Position numbers and translations under genes: made by a program. Shown piece by piece: positions 1-12,458 of a stretch of DNA of 64,000 nt; within the stretch, counting starts at the first letter, position 1; each line of letters opens with the position of its first letter. The notes beneath the pieces were generated by a model. It was not told the origin of the DNA and did not search any database. It saw only the letters and a list, made by a program, of their open reading frames with translations. The stretch comes from Archegozetes longisetosus (Eukaryota; Arthropoda; Arachnida; Sarcoptiformes; Trhypochthoniidae). The stretch is taken from NCBI GenBank assembly GCA_018873245.2, contig JAEMBT020000007.1, positions 9,741,129 to 9,805,128 of the forward strand, in the 5' to 3' direction.

Positions 1-577
1 TTTGAAGGACATAATATATAATTTCAATCATATATCGAAAGAAAGAGTTTGTTTCAGGAAATAAAAAAAACTCTATCATATCAATTCCTATTAGTATTAT
101 CTATAACCTTGTCCTTAACCGTTAAAAACGAGTTCATTTGGAGCCTCAACATTGATTAAAACATAACTTTGTTACTAAGCGAAGCTATATTCAAATATCT
201 CATTAAATGTTAACTTTTTGAACTACATGCAAATCAAACGAAACAAGTGGAAAAAAGTATTTTAAGATATTCTAATCATGACATTGACCTAAAACCACTT
301 GAGTGTTACTAACTGGAAATCACATAAATTCACTTTCACAATGAAAAGTGATATGATTTTAGGATAAAGTAAAATAATCAACTTCCTAACAATTCAGTGA
401 TCTTTGAACCTCTTATTGTAAATGCTCGAATGTATAACATATTTGAGTTCATAAGAATATTCCATTAAAATACATGCGTTAGTTTCATGAAAATCAAGTG
501 CGTGTAAGAAACCTTGAAATAAGTCAACAAAAAAGATATACAATCTTTGAATCACTAAAACAATTACCAGCAATGCT
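1..577. other. 3' flank of the CAP-Gly/HOIL-1 gene
   Basis: AT-rich sequence downstream of the ligase stop codon at 578-580. I see no coding exon, RNA gene or repeat here. It probably includes the 3' UTR of the minus-strand gene. Confidence 0.5.
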
Positions 578-3500
578 TTAGTGGCAATATTTGCATTTGG
601 GATGGCATCGCTGTCCATTAACCATACATTTACATCCGCCTGAAGTATCACCGCGACCCTAAACAAAAATATTAAAAATGTCAAACTTCAGATCATTTGA
701 AGATTTGATTGGAATCATACTTTCGGCCCCCAACGCATTCCTTTAGTAACCCAACAAATCTCAGTTTCACACATCGAACACTTAACCCAATCACAGCCCC
801 ATTTCTTCATGAGAACTATTTGACACTGTGGACAACGCAATGCTTCTTCATTTCGAAGCATATTCTGTCACATAAATAACCAATAGATTAAATAAATTAC
901 GAGACTGAAGAGTAAAATGATGAACTGGTAATGACATACATCCAGGAATTCCTTAGTTTTCTTAGCGTCTTCGTTTTTCGCCGCTTGAAACTCGAGTTCG
1001 TCCTGATATTGCTTGCAATTGACGCCCTCATGAATTGCCTGACAAGTTATACAGTTTTCGCGACCACAAACAGGACAATTGAATATATTGACGTTATCGG
1101 TGTATTCACACCAACCCACACAATCAACTGTTTTGCAGTGAAAACTTTTCTCAATCTTACTTTCAGCTGTAGAAACACTCTTTTGTAAATATCGCTCGTA
1201 TAACTCTTGTGGAACAATCTCTTTGATTTCTCTGTCTTGCATCCTAGAATCACACGTATATTCATCGTTCCTAAAGGGACATTTGACTTCTACTTCTTCG
1301 TTATATTCAACTGCACTCAATAGGCAAAACCTAAGTTTAAATGAATTAAGTATTTTGTAGCACGTTTACAATGTATTGTATATTAACAGAGAATACTATT
1401 TCATACTTGCAAAAAGTGTGCAAACAGTCTCTCAACACGATCCCTTCCCCAATACCAATGTCTTGGAAACAAACTGGACACTCGAACTCTTCCGTATTGG
1501 TGACACAGCTCACATCATCCAGCTCTACAAGTTCTAGATATGTTCGCGGCTTTTCTTTCTCGATAACTTCTTCTGGGGTTTCGATGTCATTCGATTGGAA
1601 AGTAGGAGTTTCGATATCACCATAATTTTCTTGTTTGATTTGTTCCACATTTTCATTATTTTGGCCCACAGAAAGCTTTGGATCAACATTTTGAAGAGGT
1701 TCCTCAATTGGTTGCATCATTTGATTGTCAACATTTTCAAGATCAACAAAATCATCTGAATCTTCAGACAATAGATATAGGAATATCGGACATCCCGAGC
1801 AGGTAATCCCATAAGTGGCTAACGAAGCGTTTAGGTTTGTGGCCAATGTCTTTCCCAAAATCCATTTCTGTACTTCAGACGGAATATTGAATTCTTTCTC
1901 AATCTATGATTGAGTCGAATAAGAGTTTAAAGGATTCTGAATGGGTTGGAATAGTAGGATGACTTACTTTCAATTTAAGCATATTTACACTCATTGATGG
2001 ATAGACTTGAAAAGGAATGGGACCCCTGTGTGTCATTCTATCCTCAATATATAAATAAGCTCTAAGCGAAACAACAAACAGATCACTAAAACATTCAAAT
2101 CGCAAAATAAAGGCAAACTTACATAATAGGAGGTGTCACAACGTTGTTATTAGGCATTGCGGATCTATTAAGAGTACACGTCACCTTTTTGATAGCCAGC
2201 TCTCTGGCCAGAACCGCAGCTCGTCTGTGTTGGCCGTGAGCTATGGCCATCTCTAATTGTTCCATAAGTCGGGCAACACGAGCCTGTTCTGGCCACAAAA
2301 CATCACTATTTGATTGATTGATAGCAGAAGATTGACCTTTTGTATTAAAGAAGAACCAAATTTGAAGTCAATGACTAAATAACAATTTTGTACTAATGTA
2401 GGTGAGAATGATTTCGATTGAATACCTGGTTGTGGATACATATTGCTGTTGCTAACTGAGTTCATTGAGCATTGATTAGCACTCGTTTCAGGAGGTTTTT
2501 GTGCTCTTCCTGTATTGGTATTACTATTAATAGAATGAGGTCTTCCAATTGGATATTTGGGAGGTTTGCCAGCTTTTGGGTCAGGCTTGTCTTTATGGGG
2601 CAGACTATTTTGATTCCACGGCGTAGGGGTTGAGCTCGAAGAACGTATCGTTGACGCGACTGATAGAGTAGATGAAGAAGATAACGATGAAAGCGATTGT
2701 TCAGACGTACTGCTATGTAAGCATTCGCGAGGACTGGTCTCGTCAGACCAGTAATGATTGTTAAACCTCTCAAAATTATGCTTCTTTGGTTTATCTTTAG
2801 TTTTATTTGGCAAAAGAAGAGCCTCACTATTTTTTGAACTTTTACTGCTTATACTTAAACTATCAATAGAACTGGAAGAATAGCGCCACTTAGTAGGCAT
2901 AGACTTGACAGTTATATTTTCATCGCTATAATTTTCGGAGGAGTTATCAAGTTGAGAATCACTAACTTTAACGGATGATTGTTTTTCATGCTCGGCATCA
3001 GTCAAATTAATCTCATTTTCCAAATCGGTTAAAGCATTGATGAACTCGATAACAGTTGCAGTGCTAGTCATAGACCCGTCGGATAGTCCTTTGAAAAGGC
3101 AATCAGCTTTTGCTTTTCCATATTTATGCTTAGGACTTAAAAGAGCATTTAAATCACTAGAATATAGATCACAATCGGCAACATTTGGAGACTTAATTTG
3201 ATTATTTCGTTTCTTATTGAAAGGCATCGAATAACTTCTACTGATAGACAATGAATGCTTACTTTCATGCGGTCTACTATTATTGTTATTCTTGACTTCA
3301 CAACCAAACAGTGAAATGGCATCAAATGTTTTCTTAGGCAATTTCGGCTTTCCCTCAACATCATTGGCATAAGGTTTTTGGCAAATTTCTTCGTAATAGT
3401 CACTTTCAAACGTTACCTGAGTTGACGCATCTGCTTTCAAGACCTCATTCTTTTTACCATTAGTCTTATTGATAGGCACTTCATTATTATCAGTATAATT

Positions 3501-6500
3501 AGATTTCAACGAAATTTCAGCACTTTCTACACTATCACCAAATGGTGAAGACTTCCGAGAAACTCCTTGTAAGTCAACTTCACTCCTGAAAGACGGTACA
3601 GCATTTATCAGATTCTTTAGGTTAAGTTGTTTTTGTTCAGACATAGAACGAGTCAAATTGGGTGGTGTTGGCGCCGGATTCTTCTTATAAGACGTTCTTC
3701 TCTTGGCAACTGATGTCGGAGTACTGGTATTGGTGGGACTTTGGGGAAGGGATGTGGAAGACGCTGATAGGTTTAGACTTGTGGGACTCGTGCAAGTGGT
3801 CGATGGCGGCGGGGGTGCCGGTCCTTTCTTCCGTCTACGCGGTGACAAGCAATCACTGGCTGTTGAATGCGATGACGGAGATCTATAGTTTACAGTCGAT
3901 TCAATATCAGCTTTAGTTGTAACTAAATGACCACTACTTTTACTACTACTTGTGCATCCGTCCTGACCTTCATTTCCTTCTGAGATGTGATCGTCTTCGA
4001 TTTGCTGCTGTTGGATTTCTTCTTCTGGAATCACGCTCGACTTATCAAATGATGAAAGGTTGCCATCATTCAAAGTGTTCGGCGAATGAGCCAAAGGTGG
4101 AGACATTGAGGTCGACTTGTGCTGCTGAACAGGACTTGCGTTTGTGTGCGCTTTGGAAGACGAGACCAGACTTGACGTTTGATTGCGACTATCTTGAGTT
4201 GTTTCGCACTCACAGCTCGTGTCAGAACTCAGACCTCTTCGATGACGCCTCACGTTCGGACTCCCATTCGTTGATATTTTGATTTTCCTCTTCTGTTTTC
4301 TCAGTTTTCGTTTACGCCGCTCCTTATCTTTGACTTTTTTCTTTGATCGAAGAGACGAAGAATTAGTTATAAAACATGAAACCAGGGAACGCAGTCCTCC
4401 GATACCACTTCTAAAGCTGACATTCGGTGAAGTGCTTCGATCGGTATCCGTCTCTATATCTGACTCATCAGTCAATACTCCGCGTGCAATATAGACCTCA
4501 GCGGGAGAACCACTTGAAGGTAAACTAGAGATCGATAAATCACTTCCTCGGCGCTCTTTGATAGTTGGTGGCAGAGGAGAAAGAGGTGGCTTTCGTTCAA
4601 TACTAGTTGGCGCTGATGCAGTTTCTTTATCATCATGTATGGTGACTGACTTTCGACGAGCTATCGGTTCTGTTGGAACAGTTCTCAAAGAAGAGATGGC
4701 AGTTGTGTGCATCCAACTGGTTCCGGGCTCTGTCAATGGCTTCATAGCACACGGAAGATCTTCTCCGCCACAACACATCTTGTTATGAGGCTTGCTTGAG
4801 AAGTGGCACATGTGCGCCATTTCTTGTTTTCTTCCTTTAGGTCTCCGAGTCTTACAAATATGAGCGCACGGATGGTTACAACTCGGACACTGACAATGCT
4901 TGCTATTAGTTTCGTGCACGTCATGGCCCACCTATAAATTCATCATTTAGCAAAAGATTGCAACACAACACATGAACGATTGGATTATTTGAGTGAATGG
5001 CATTCATTTTTTCTAATTTAAATTCGTGCAAAGCTCATTCACGAATGAATTTCATGCCTCAACACATTGAGAACGTGACATGCACTGCATTCGACTAAAA
5101 GTAAAAAAATCGAAACAAATATAATTAAAGCAACGTATTAGGTATTTATGATGGAAATCAAATGCGTAATCAATAGAACAAAATTAATCAAATTATTGAT
5201 GACATACGTGATGAGGTGCATTCAATGAACAGTGTTGTATGTGTACACTTGGAGAACGTTGAATACTTATGAGTTGTCCTGGCTTTAGCTGAACTGACAT
5301 TCGAGACAACATTGTTCCTAAGAACCAAATTCATTATCAATTATTAATATCTATTTGAATATTTTATGTAATCTATGTCTTAAGAAAACTCATGTATTCG
5401 TCATGTATTGATAGAAAATCAATCTACTCTTTTCTTTATCAAACTCGCAAATCACGAACACTTAATAAATTAAGATTTCACTTCATTTAAGGTAAATTAT
5501 ATCTTAAATCTATCATTAAATGTCTTATCCATCCGTAAATTTAAATGAAATTAATCAATGTACTAACGAATGTATTACTTGTAATTAAAAAGATTTTGAT
5601 TTAGAAATTATAATAACTTGATAACTAACCAGATCGAGGTCTTCCTGCATAGTTATCGACTTTAGTCAGTGCTGATAATGGAAGAAATTTCGCAAAATTT
5701 TCTTTTGCCACGAAATAACGACGTCCATCGACTGTTCCATCACCAGTTCCAATGCAATTATCGAACTCTACGCCAACGCTCCAATCGTTTGCACTGATTT
5801 GAGGCATTCGACCTGACGGCAGAACACAAATCGACAATTATTTGAAAATCTCAAAATCGAAAATATAAAAACTCATACCAATCCACTTGACAATACCGAA
5901 CTCAGGTCCAGATGTCCTAACCCAAGCAACTCTTTCACCTAGTGACAGTGTAGGAGCTATTGGTTCCTCAAATATTGGTTCATCTGATGAAGAGCTTGCG
6001 TCCGCAGCCAAAGGATTCAACACTGAAATTGAATTCAAAGTTCGACAAATTTATTTATAAGCCTTAGATATGAGCGATATTCGTTTCTTCTTTTACAGAA
6101 GTCATTTTTCAAAAAATATTTGGGATAATGGAATAATTTAAAGGTTTAGTGTTATAAATATTTATAGACAGTTTGCATGAATTTTGTAAATGTTTACAGA
6201 TTCGGCAATTGTACAAATCGCTTGAAATAGTTTTGATCAAACCAAAAACGAGTGTTTGACAATAATACATAAAAAGCAAACGTTAAATATTTGATAAATC
6301 AGAATTGGTTACAAATAATCATTATGGAGTATGGAATGGCAATATTGAAATATTTATTGAATAGCTTATTGGTATGAAAGCTTAATCTTGAGGCTTATCG
6401 ATTTGGAGTGAGCACTAATACTGGTAGTGAGGAATAAAACCACAAATGATTTGCGTATATCTTAATAGATGCCTTATTCAATTTTCTCAGTTTAATAATT

Positions 6501-7538
6501 AATGAGCAGATCATTATGACCAAAAGTCTATCATTAGTCGTTTAAATGTTGCGCTTAAAGAAGGAACAAATAGAAGGAGAAAATTGAAGATTTCGTGTTT
6601 TAAAGTAAGGACAAACAAGGCAATTGTAAAGAGAGTATTTTGCATAATAGGTATTGAAGGAAATGAGCCTCAAGAGACTTATCTAACTTGAAGCACTATT
6701 GAACGACTTCAGGCAGTCCATACAACTTTCGTCAATTGTTCTAAAACTAGATATTTAAACATGAATTACATATATTGTATGAATAATTTAGAATACATTT
6801 GCTACTGTTCGTCAATGGGTAACAATTATTTGAATAGTCATTCCCAAAGACATCATTGTTTGCATTAGATAACCGTTAGTATTAATAAAATGACTTCAGT
6901 TTAAAGCAGGAAATAAGTGGAACTTAAGTGTTTTCAAGAAGTCACAAACTTGTAAGTCATAAGTCACTTGTCTCTCGTTTACCATTTGTAACTTTCGTAA
7001 GAATTCAATTTAAACTCAATTAAGAAAACTATTGAATAGAAAAACGAATCAACAATAGAGACAAGGATGAAGCTTAATGAGGAAGTCATACAAACAAATT
7101 GTTTACTCAAAACTAAATTAATGCTTCTGTAAAACAATGATCAATAGGCAAGTGAACAATACCTGTGAGAAACTGTCCGAAGGTGCTTTGCCTTTTTTTT
7201 GCCAAATATGATGGAAGAGTTCGAACATCTATGCTATGCCGAGCGTTACGACTCCTTAAAGCACTCGTCATTAGTGCATGCGATGACGGCTTCGAAAGTG
7301 TGGCCAACTTTACCGGCATTTGAGGCGACCTTAGTGGACTCGCTTTCGGAGTGCTCGCTGACGCTGGACTTGTCGCCAGTGGCGGAGCTGTCGCTTGTTC
7401 ACGGGCCGGCGTTGCGGGCGATCTGGTCACCGTTGGGGTCAGTTGCAGCTGCAATGACTTTTGTGGTGTTCGTAATGATAACGATGAGAGTGGAGGCGGA
7501 GAATCACTTTCATTCTCCTCATCCTTGGACTCAATCAT
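578..7538 (-). CDS. CAP-Gly domain fused to a HOIL-1 (RBCK1)-like RBR E3 ubiquitin ligase, 1587 aa, 11 exons
   Basis: Exons in transcript order: 7538-7163, 6022-5879, 5812-5630, 5317-5208, 4931-2426, 2336-2123, 2085-1968, 1903-1407, 1330-940, 864-721, 658-578; 4764 nt, all introns GT-AG, every junction frame-consistent. Domains: Pro/Ser-rich start; CAP-Gly about 150-228 ([11 protein letters not shown], then [13 protein letters not shown]); Cys/His cluster about 284-331; long Ser-rich linker with basic and proline-rich stretches; helical segment about 1120-1155 like the HOIL-1 LUBAC-tethering motif; UBL about 1178-1262; RING1 ([19 protein letters not shown]), IBR ([11 protein letters not shown]) and RING2 with the thioester cysteine in [10 protein letters not shown], near 1537; end GDTSGGCKC to the stop, as in HOIL-1. 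Known family role: HOIL-1 acts with HOIP in LUBAC, which makes linear ubiquitin chains. The vertebrate NZF finger is missing. The start ATG is the first in its exon but follows a possible acceptor, so an upstream exon could exist. The RBR half is certain; the CAP-Gly join rests on five frame-matched exons and needs RNA support. Confidence 0.88.
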
Positions 7539-9150
7539 ACTATCAGTAAATAATAGCAATGTATTTAAGTTTATTACGTATCTGATGATTGGAAATTTGA
7601 CAAATTTTCAGTCGTCTACTACTTAAGAATGTATCGATGAAGTGGTCTCAAATGCACTTTTCATAATGGTTTTTATGAGAACTGTTCAACACTTGATGTG
7701 ATCATATAATCAAATGACAATCTATTTATGTGAAAGGTTTGCGAATCGCAATCCTATTAATGGCATTAATGGCACGCAACACACAACGTATAAGCCCTAA
7801 ATATTTCAACTAAAAACAGTTCACATCAAATCACATCAATTATTATCTGTTCATGTATTCTATTCATTTCATAACAACACAAATCTGTCATTAAATTCAG
7901 ATATTTATATACAATATAAACAAAATTATAATATTATTGATTTAAAATGCGATTCAAACCAATACTAATATAGCGTTGACTGCGAGAAACGCTTTGAGAA
8001 ACAATCGTTTGATTCATATAATTATGACTTTAGAAACAGAAAAACTAATTCAAAACATTTATTCATCAAATTCTTACCCCTTTTTCTATTGAAGTCGATG
8101 TGAACGGAATTACACTTAAAAAATGAGATGTTTTTGATTAATCACATGATAGTTATAGTAATAGTAATGAAAGGCCTGCTATGTATTTCATCGCGTATCG
8201 GATTCTATTGTCAAATACAATAACTTCTCAATAGATTATTGAAATTATTTTACTCTTTAAAAGGGATTCTTTGCACTCAATTATTATTCCTTTCAAATGA
8301 ATTCATTTCTCCTGCAAATAACGCTATCAATACGTTGATTCCCTCACGAGTCCTGAGCTCTATTTAACGCCTGTCTCTATTGATCGCATTTGTTATGCTT
8401 GTGCAGACGTAATATATGAACAGATGATAAGTCAATTTTTTGCAATCCTTTTCCAAGAGGTGTGGCATCAATTCATGTTAAGTATAGCCATTGGCTAAAT
8501 AATTGGCATTTGCTATCACTGACTGACTCGAGCTTTTCCTATTTCAACTCTTTCTAAGTTTTTTTAATATTCCCTAATCCCAGATTATGATCTAATGTTT
8601 ATCATTGAGATCCAAATGAGAGATGATCTTATTACGTAAAAGTTATTGCCTTTTGAGGCGTTTATGCAAAGTTTGCTTACATTCAATTAAGTAATATTGA
8701 GAGTAAGGAGTTGAGAGTTAGTCGAAGTTTTATTAAAACTCATCAATCAAATAAACTTATGCCTGAAATAACATTCTTTTGCACACAATCCTATATTATT
8801 AAACAATCATAAATCACACAAGCAAAAGATCGAATAGAAAGGTCAAGTTTTGCATTTCAATAGTTTTCTTATTTGTTCCCAAGTAATCCATAACTTATTT
8901 TACTATATGTTAGCAACTCATTAAAAAAACATTTGATTAAAGTTCACCTTACCAAAAAATCATTCTAAACAGTTCAAAAATCCTGAAGAAACTAAACAAA
9001 CGGCACTCATCTGAGACATGTTTAATAACAAAAGCTTATCGATTAAACATGATTGCATTGCATTACTTAAGTTTAAGTAATAGATCTATCGAATTACATC
9101 ATTCTGTCAGTTATTAGACTAAGTTTACTTATACCTAATACACCTACAAA

Positions 9151-9355
9151 CTTAATAATCCACGATAGCAACCAGAAAAGATGAGTCGTCCATGTTCTCC
9201 AACAGGCCATAATATAGAGGATATTAAGAAACTTATTTTATGTTTACTATAGTATTCAAGGCAAATTGTGAATCAAATTTGGTAACAAATTGATGCATAT
9301 CACAGGCAGGTTGACATAGAAACTGCTTTTTTTGTTGCTATTGGGGATTATTAAG
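9151..9355. mobile_element. MITE family copy A (~205 bp)
   Basis: Ends are a perfect inverted pair, CTTAATAATC at the left and GATTATTAAG at the right, followed inward by GATAGCAAC-like sequence on both sides with a few mismatches. The interior has no open frame. Similar termini and interior occur at 19316-19522, 29065-29272 and 57490-57681, so this is a dispersed non-autonomous family. Confidence 0.75.
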
Positions 9356-10737
9356 TTTTTAAGTGTGCTGAATGAGATATACTCGTAGATCGAATAACAG
9401 TTATACCATATCTTAAAAGCAGAATTTGATATGCCTTTTATGTTCTCTTCTGTTAAGAGTATGAAAGCACAGAATTAGTTTTAGAAAAATAAAAGTTATG
9501 ACTAGAAAATTTTTGAAAAAATGTGCGCAGAATTTTTAAAATGCACGCCAAATGATTTATTCATCAAATATATTGGTGAGTGTGTTTGCTTCCAGAAACT
9601 AAATAAGTCAAATGAATGAAGAAATTGCTATGAAAAGCTGAGTGAAAATGTTCGATTTCTAGATTATTAAAAAGTTTGTTTAGACTAACTCTACTCTATA
9701 TTTCCGGAATGCTCATAGCAGCGAACCTTTTCAAAGTGTTTAAAGAGAAATAAGTAGCTTTACAGCTAGATTACAGTAGATTATTCACTATAAAATAGTG
9801 GTTACAGAAGAAAAAACAGTTAATTAGGTTTTAGTAAATTGAGATTTCCGAATTAAAATCAAAAATAATTAAAAAAGTAATTAGAAGCTGTTGAAGATGG
9901 ATAAAAAAGCAAATTAAAATTATTAAAATTAAAATTGCAAGCATTGTGAAGACGAAGCTACATATTTGAAAGTGATTAACTGTAGAATGAAAGGCAAGTT
10001 TAATTAAAGCTTGAAAATCTAATAAATTAGATGAGAATAGAATGGTTTTATTTAGATGTATTTTTTGATAAGCAGAGCAAAAAGTAATTAATCACCATTA
10101 GCTAAACCATTTTCCTGTTTGATTTCGCAAGTGCTTCAATTGCGACAAGAACTACTTTTCTCATTATATACAGTATAGACTCTATGCATTTGCATAGTTT
10201 CCCTATTCATTTGATTTGCTCGATAGAAGATAGGCTCAAATATCTTTAGATAGAAGTGGCATCAAAACAACTGATACTCAGAGTAGATATTCTCGTCAAT
10301 GAAATGTAATGCAATTGTATGAAAGATTTGCATTTAATGATTGCATTAAGCGAAAACCATTTCCTATTATGCACACAGAGAAATCAATTGTTTCATTCTA
10401 ACTGAACGATTGAGTGCAGCGATTATTTAGCTTAGATTCAGAGCCGAAATTTAATTTGACAAAACAAGGGATTCGCACAATTGATATAGCAGTCAGTTTT
10501 GCGAGCACACAAAAAATCTGAAAGTCTTTCAGTTTTTCGAGTATCAGTCTATGTAGAGATAGACTTATTGACTAAGAATAATGTATGACATCTTGCATTG
10601 CGTTCAATTAGGACTTGTCTTTTAATTAGAATGAATGGCATTCGTTGTGATGTTCTGTCAATATGACTGACAATTTAATTAAACTCATAAGAAGTTATCA
10701 TACTATGTCAAAAATTGATTCCGAAGTTAGTCTTTAT

Positions 10738-10878
10738 TTTTATAACCAATTCTCATAATTAATTGCTATAATTATTAATTGTTATAACTAATTGTTATGA
10801 CTAATAATTATAAATGATTGGTATAACTTATTCCTGTAACTTATTCTTATAGCCTATTTCTATAACTCATTCTTATGC
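10738..10878. repeat. Degenerate AT-rich minisatellite
   Basis: Imperfect tandem copies of a roughly 15-bp unit resembling TAACTTATTCTTATA. Units differ by substitutions and small length changes. No coding potential is seen. Confidence 0.5.
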
Positions 10879-11642
10879 TACAAAACCCTAAGCCATGCGT
10901 CAGAACAAAAAATTATATGAAATAACTTATCCAGAGCTAAAACTGTTCAAAAACTAACAATACATCTAAAAGATCAATATTTGAAGCGTGAACGAAACCC
11001 ATTTCTTGATGGTATTTCATAGAAGATAGCACTTATGCCTAACCAATGCATTGAATTGATAACTTGAAATCTAATAAAAATGAAGTGCTTTGCGTTGAGG
11101 GACGTTTTCTAGAAATTTAGTGTAATTGAGGTCTTGACGAGGATAAAGAAATAATATAATATTTAAATTGAAAGTCAAATTGAAAAGCGCTCAATGGGAA
11201 GAAAAAGAAAACTTCAAAATTGGGTAAATCTAAGTTCTATTGAATCGACTTTATTCACGGCTCTGATGCATTTGTTTTCCTTATTCCCTTTGCCACAAAT
11301 GACGTCAACACAAATCAGATGATTCTACGCCAGATATGGTTGAAAATAATGATTTCAAATGTGTTGTCATTTGTGTCAGTAATTCGTATGACTGAGCGTC
11401 ACATCAGATCCTATTGTAATGCCATTTATTTTTTGACATTTCATTGACTGAAAAAATAACTAATAATCTGAAGGTTTGAATGAGTAAAGTGAATAAAAAT
11501 ATAAAATATTAAATACAATAAATTGAGTTATATTGAAATATAAGTGAAAATTAAGTGGAAGAGAAAATAAGGAGAAATAGAAAGTGAGATAAATAGGAAT
11601 AGAAATTCAATTCATATAATAAGCAGTGTTTAGAAGTGAAGT

Positions 11643-11672
11643 GATTTGTGACTATTTGTGACGATTTGTGAC
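11643..11672. repeat. 10-bp tandem repeat (GATTTGTGAC)
   Basis: Three consecutive 10-bp units close to GATTTGTGAC. Single TTTGTGAC-like matches recur toward the MAF1 start, for example near 12170. Any regulatory meaning is speculative. Confidence 0.4.
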
Positions 11673-12458
11673 CAATCATTGGTGTGGAAGACCAGTCTGT
11701 CTGTTGCTAACTCACAGATTATCACAGATTTAAATGATATTATTGTCAGATATCAGCTGTTTGTATAGTCGTTTGCGTCAATTTGTTTTCAATAACTTTA
11801 TTAATTATAATATTTTCAATCAATTTGTGCCAATAATTGCAATTATGAGAAACAATAGAATATCAACACATCCGAAAAGTATTTTTAGAAACTGCTCTAA
11901 ATCAATGTCAAAACAATGGCAGAGAATAAGTCATTTTTGAATATTATGAATGCATTTTGCAATGAATTGAGTTTTTCTTATGAAATACAATAGAATAAGA
12001 GTTAAGAAATATCTGAAAGAGATAGTGATTGAATTGCAAATCAGTGAAGACCAGATCTCATCAGAAAAAGGAGACAATACTTGGCTGAAAACAATCTAAG
12101 AGATATCCTTGTGTTTGATCCAAAATTCATAGTTGTTATTGAATTTCTAGTCAGGTTTAGCACATTTGTGACCATTGATTCATTTGATAGAAGCATTTGC
12201 GAACAAATTGTCTATTTGTGAAGAAAAGTTTCTCAAAGTTGTGTTCTCGAGTCTTATTGTAATTGATTTGAAACAAAATTTGTTTCCACTATATCTAACA
12301 TTGTTTGGCATTGACTCTAATATCGATTGAATTTTGGTTTGAGCCGAACAAAAGTTGGCTCAAAGTGAAAAACCAAGTTTGAGTTATTTAATTATATATA
12401 AAGCAATAAAAGAATTGGAGCTGTATTTCATGAATAAATCTTAAAATATTAGCCAATA

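Larger units (their letters stand above)
7539..12458. other. Intergenic region between the ligase gene and MAF1
   Basis: About 4.9 kb without a convincing coding exon. It contains one ~205-bp MITE copy at 9151-9355, a degenerate AT-rich tandem array at 10738-10878 and a small 10-bp repeat at 11643-11672. It should hold the divergent promoters of the ligase gene (minus) and MAF1 (plus). No promoter motif was clear enough to annotate. Confidence 0.5.

Noticed and set aside
394-684. Minus-strand open frame of 96 residues
   Set aside because: It overlaps the last ligase exon in the wrong frame; the correct frame gives the HOIL-1 C-terminal GDTSGGCKC block.
3662-4788. Several plus-strand open frames opposite the large ligase exon
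   Set aside because: Shadows of the Ser/Pro-rich coding exon on the minus strand.
11734-11940. Plus-strand open frame of 68 residues upstream of MAF1
   Set aside because: MAF1 is complete without it and it shows no family signature; probably chance.
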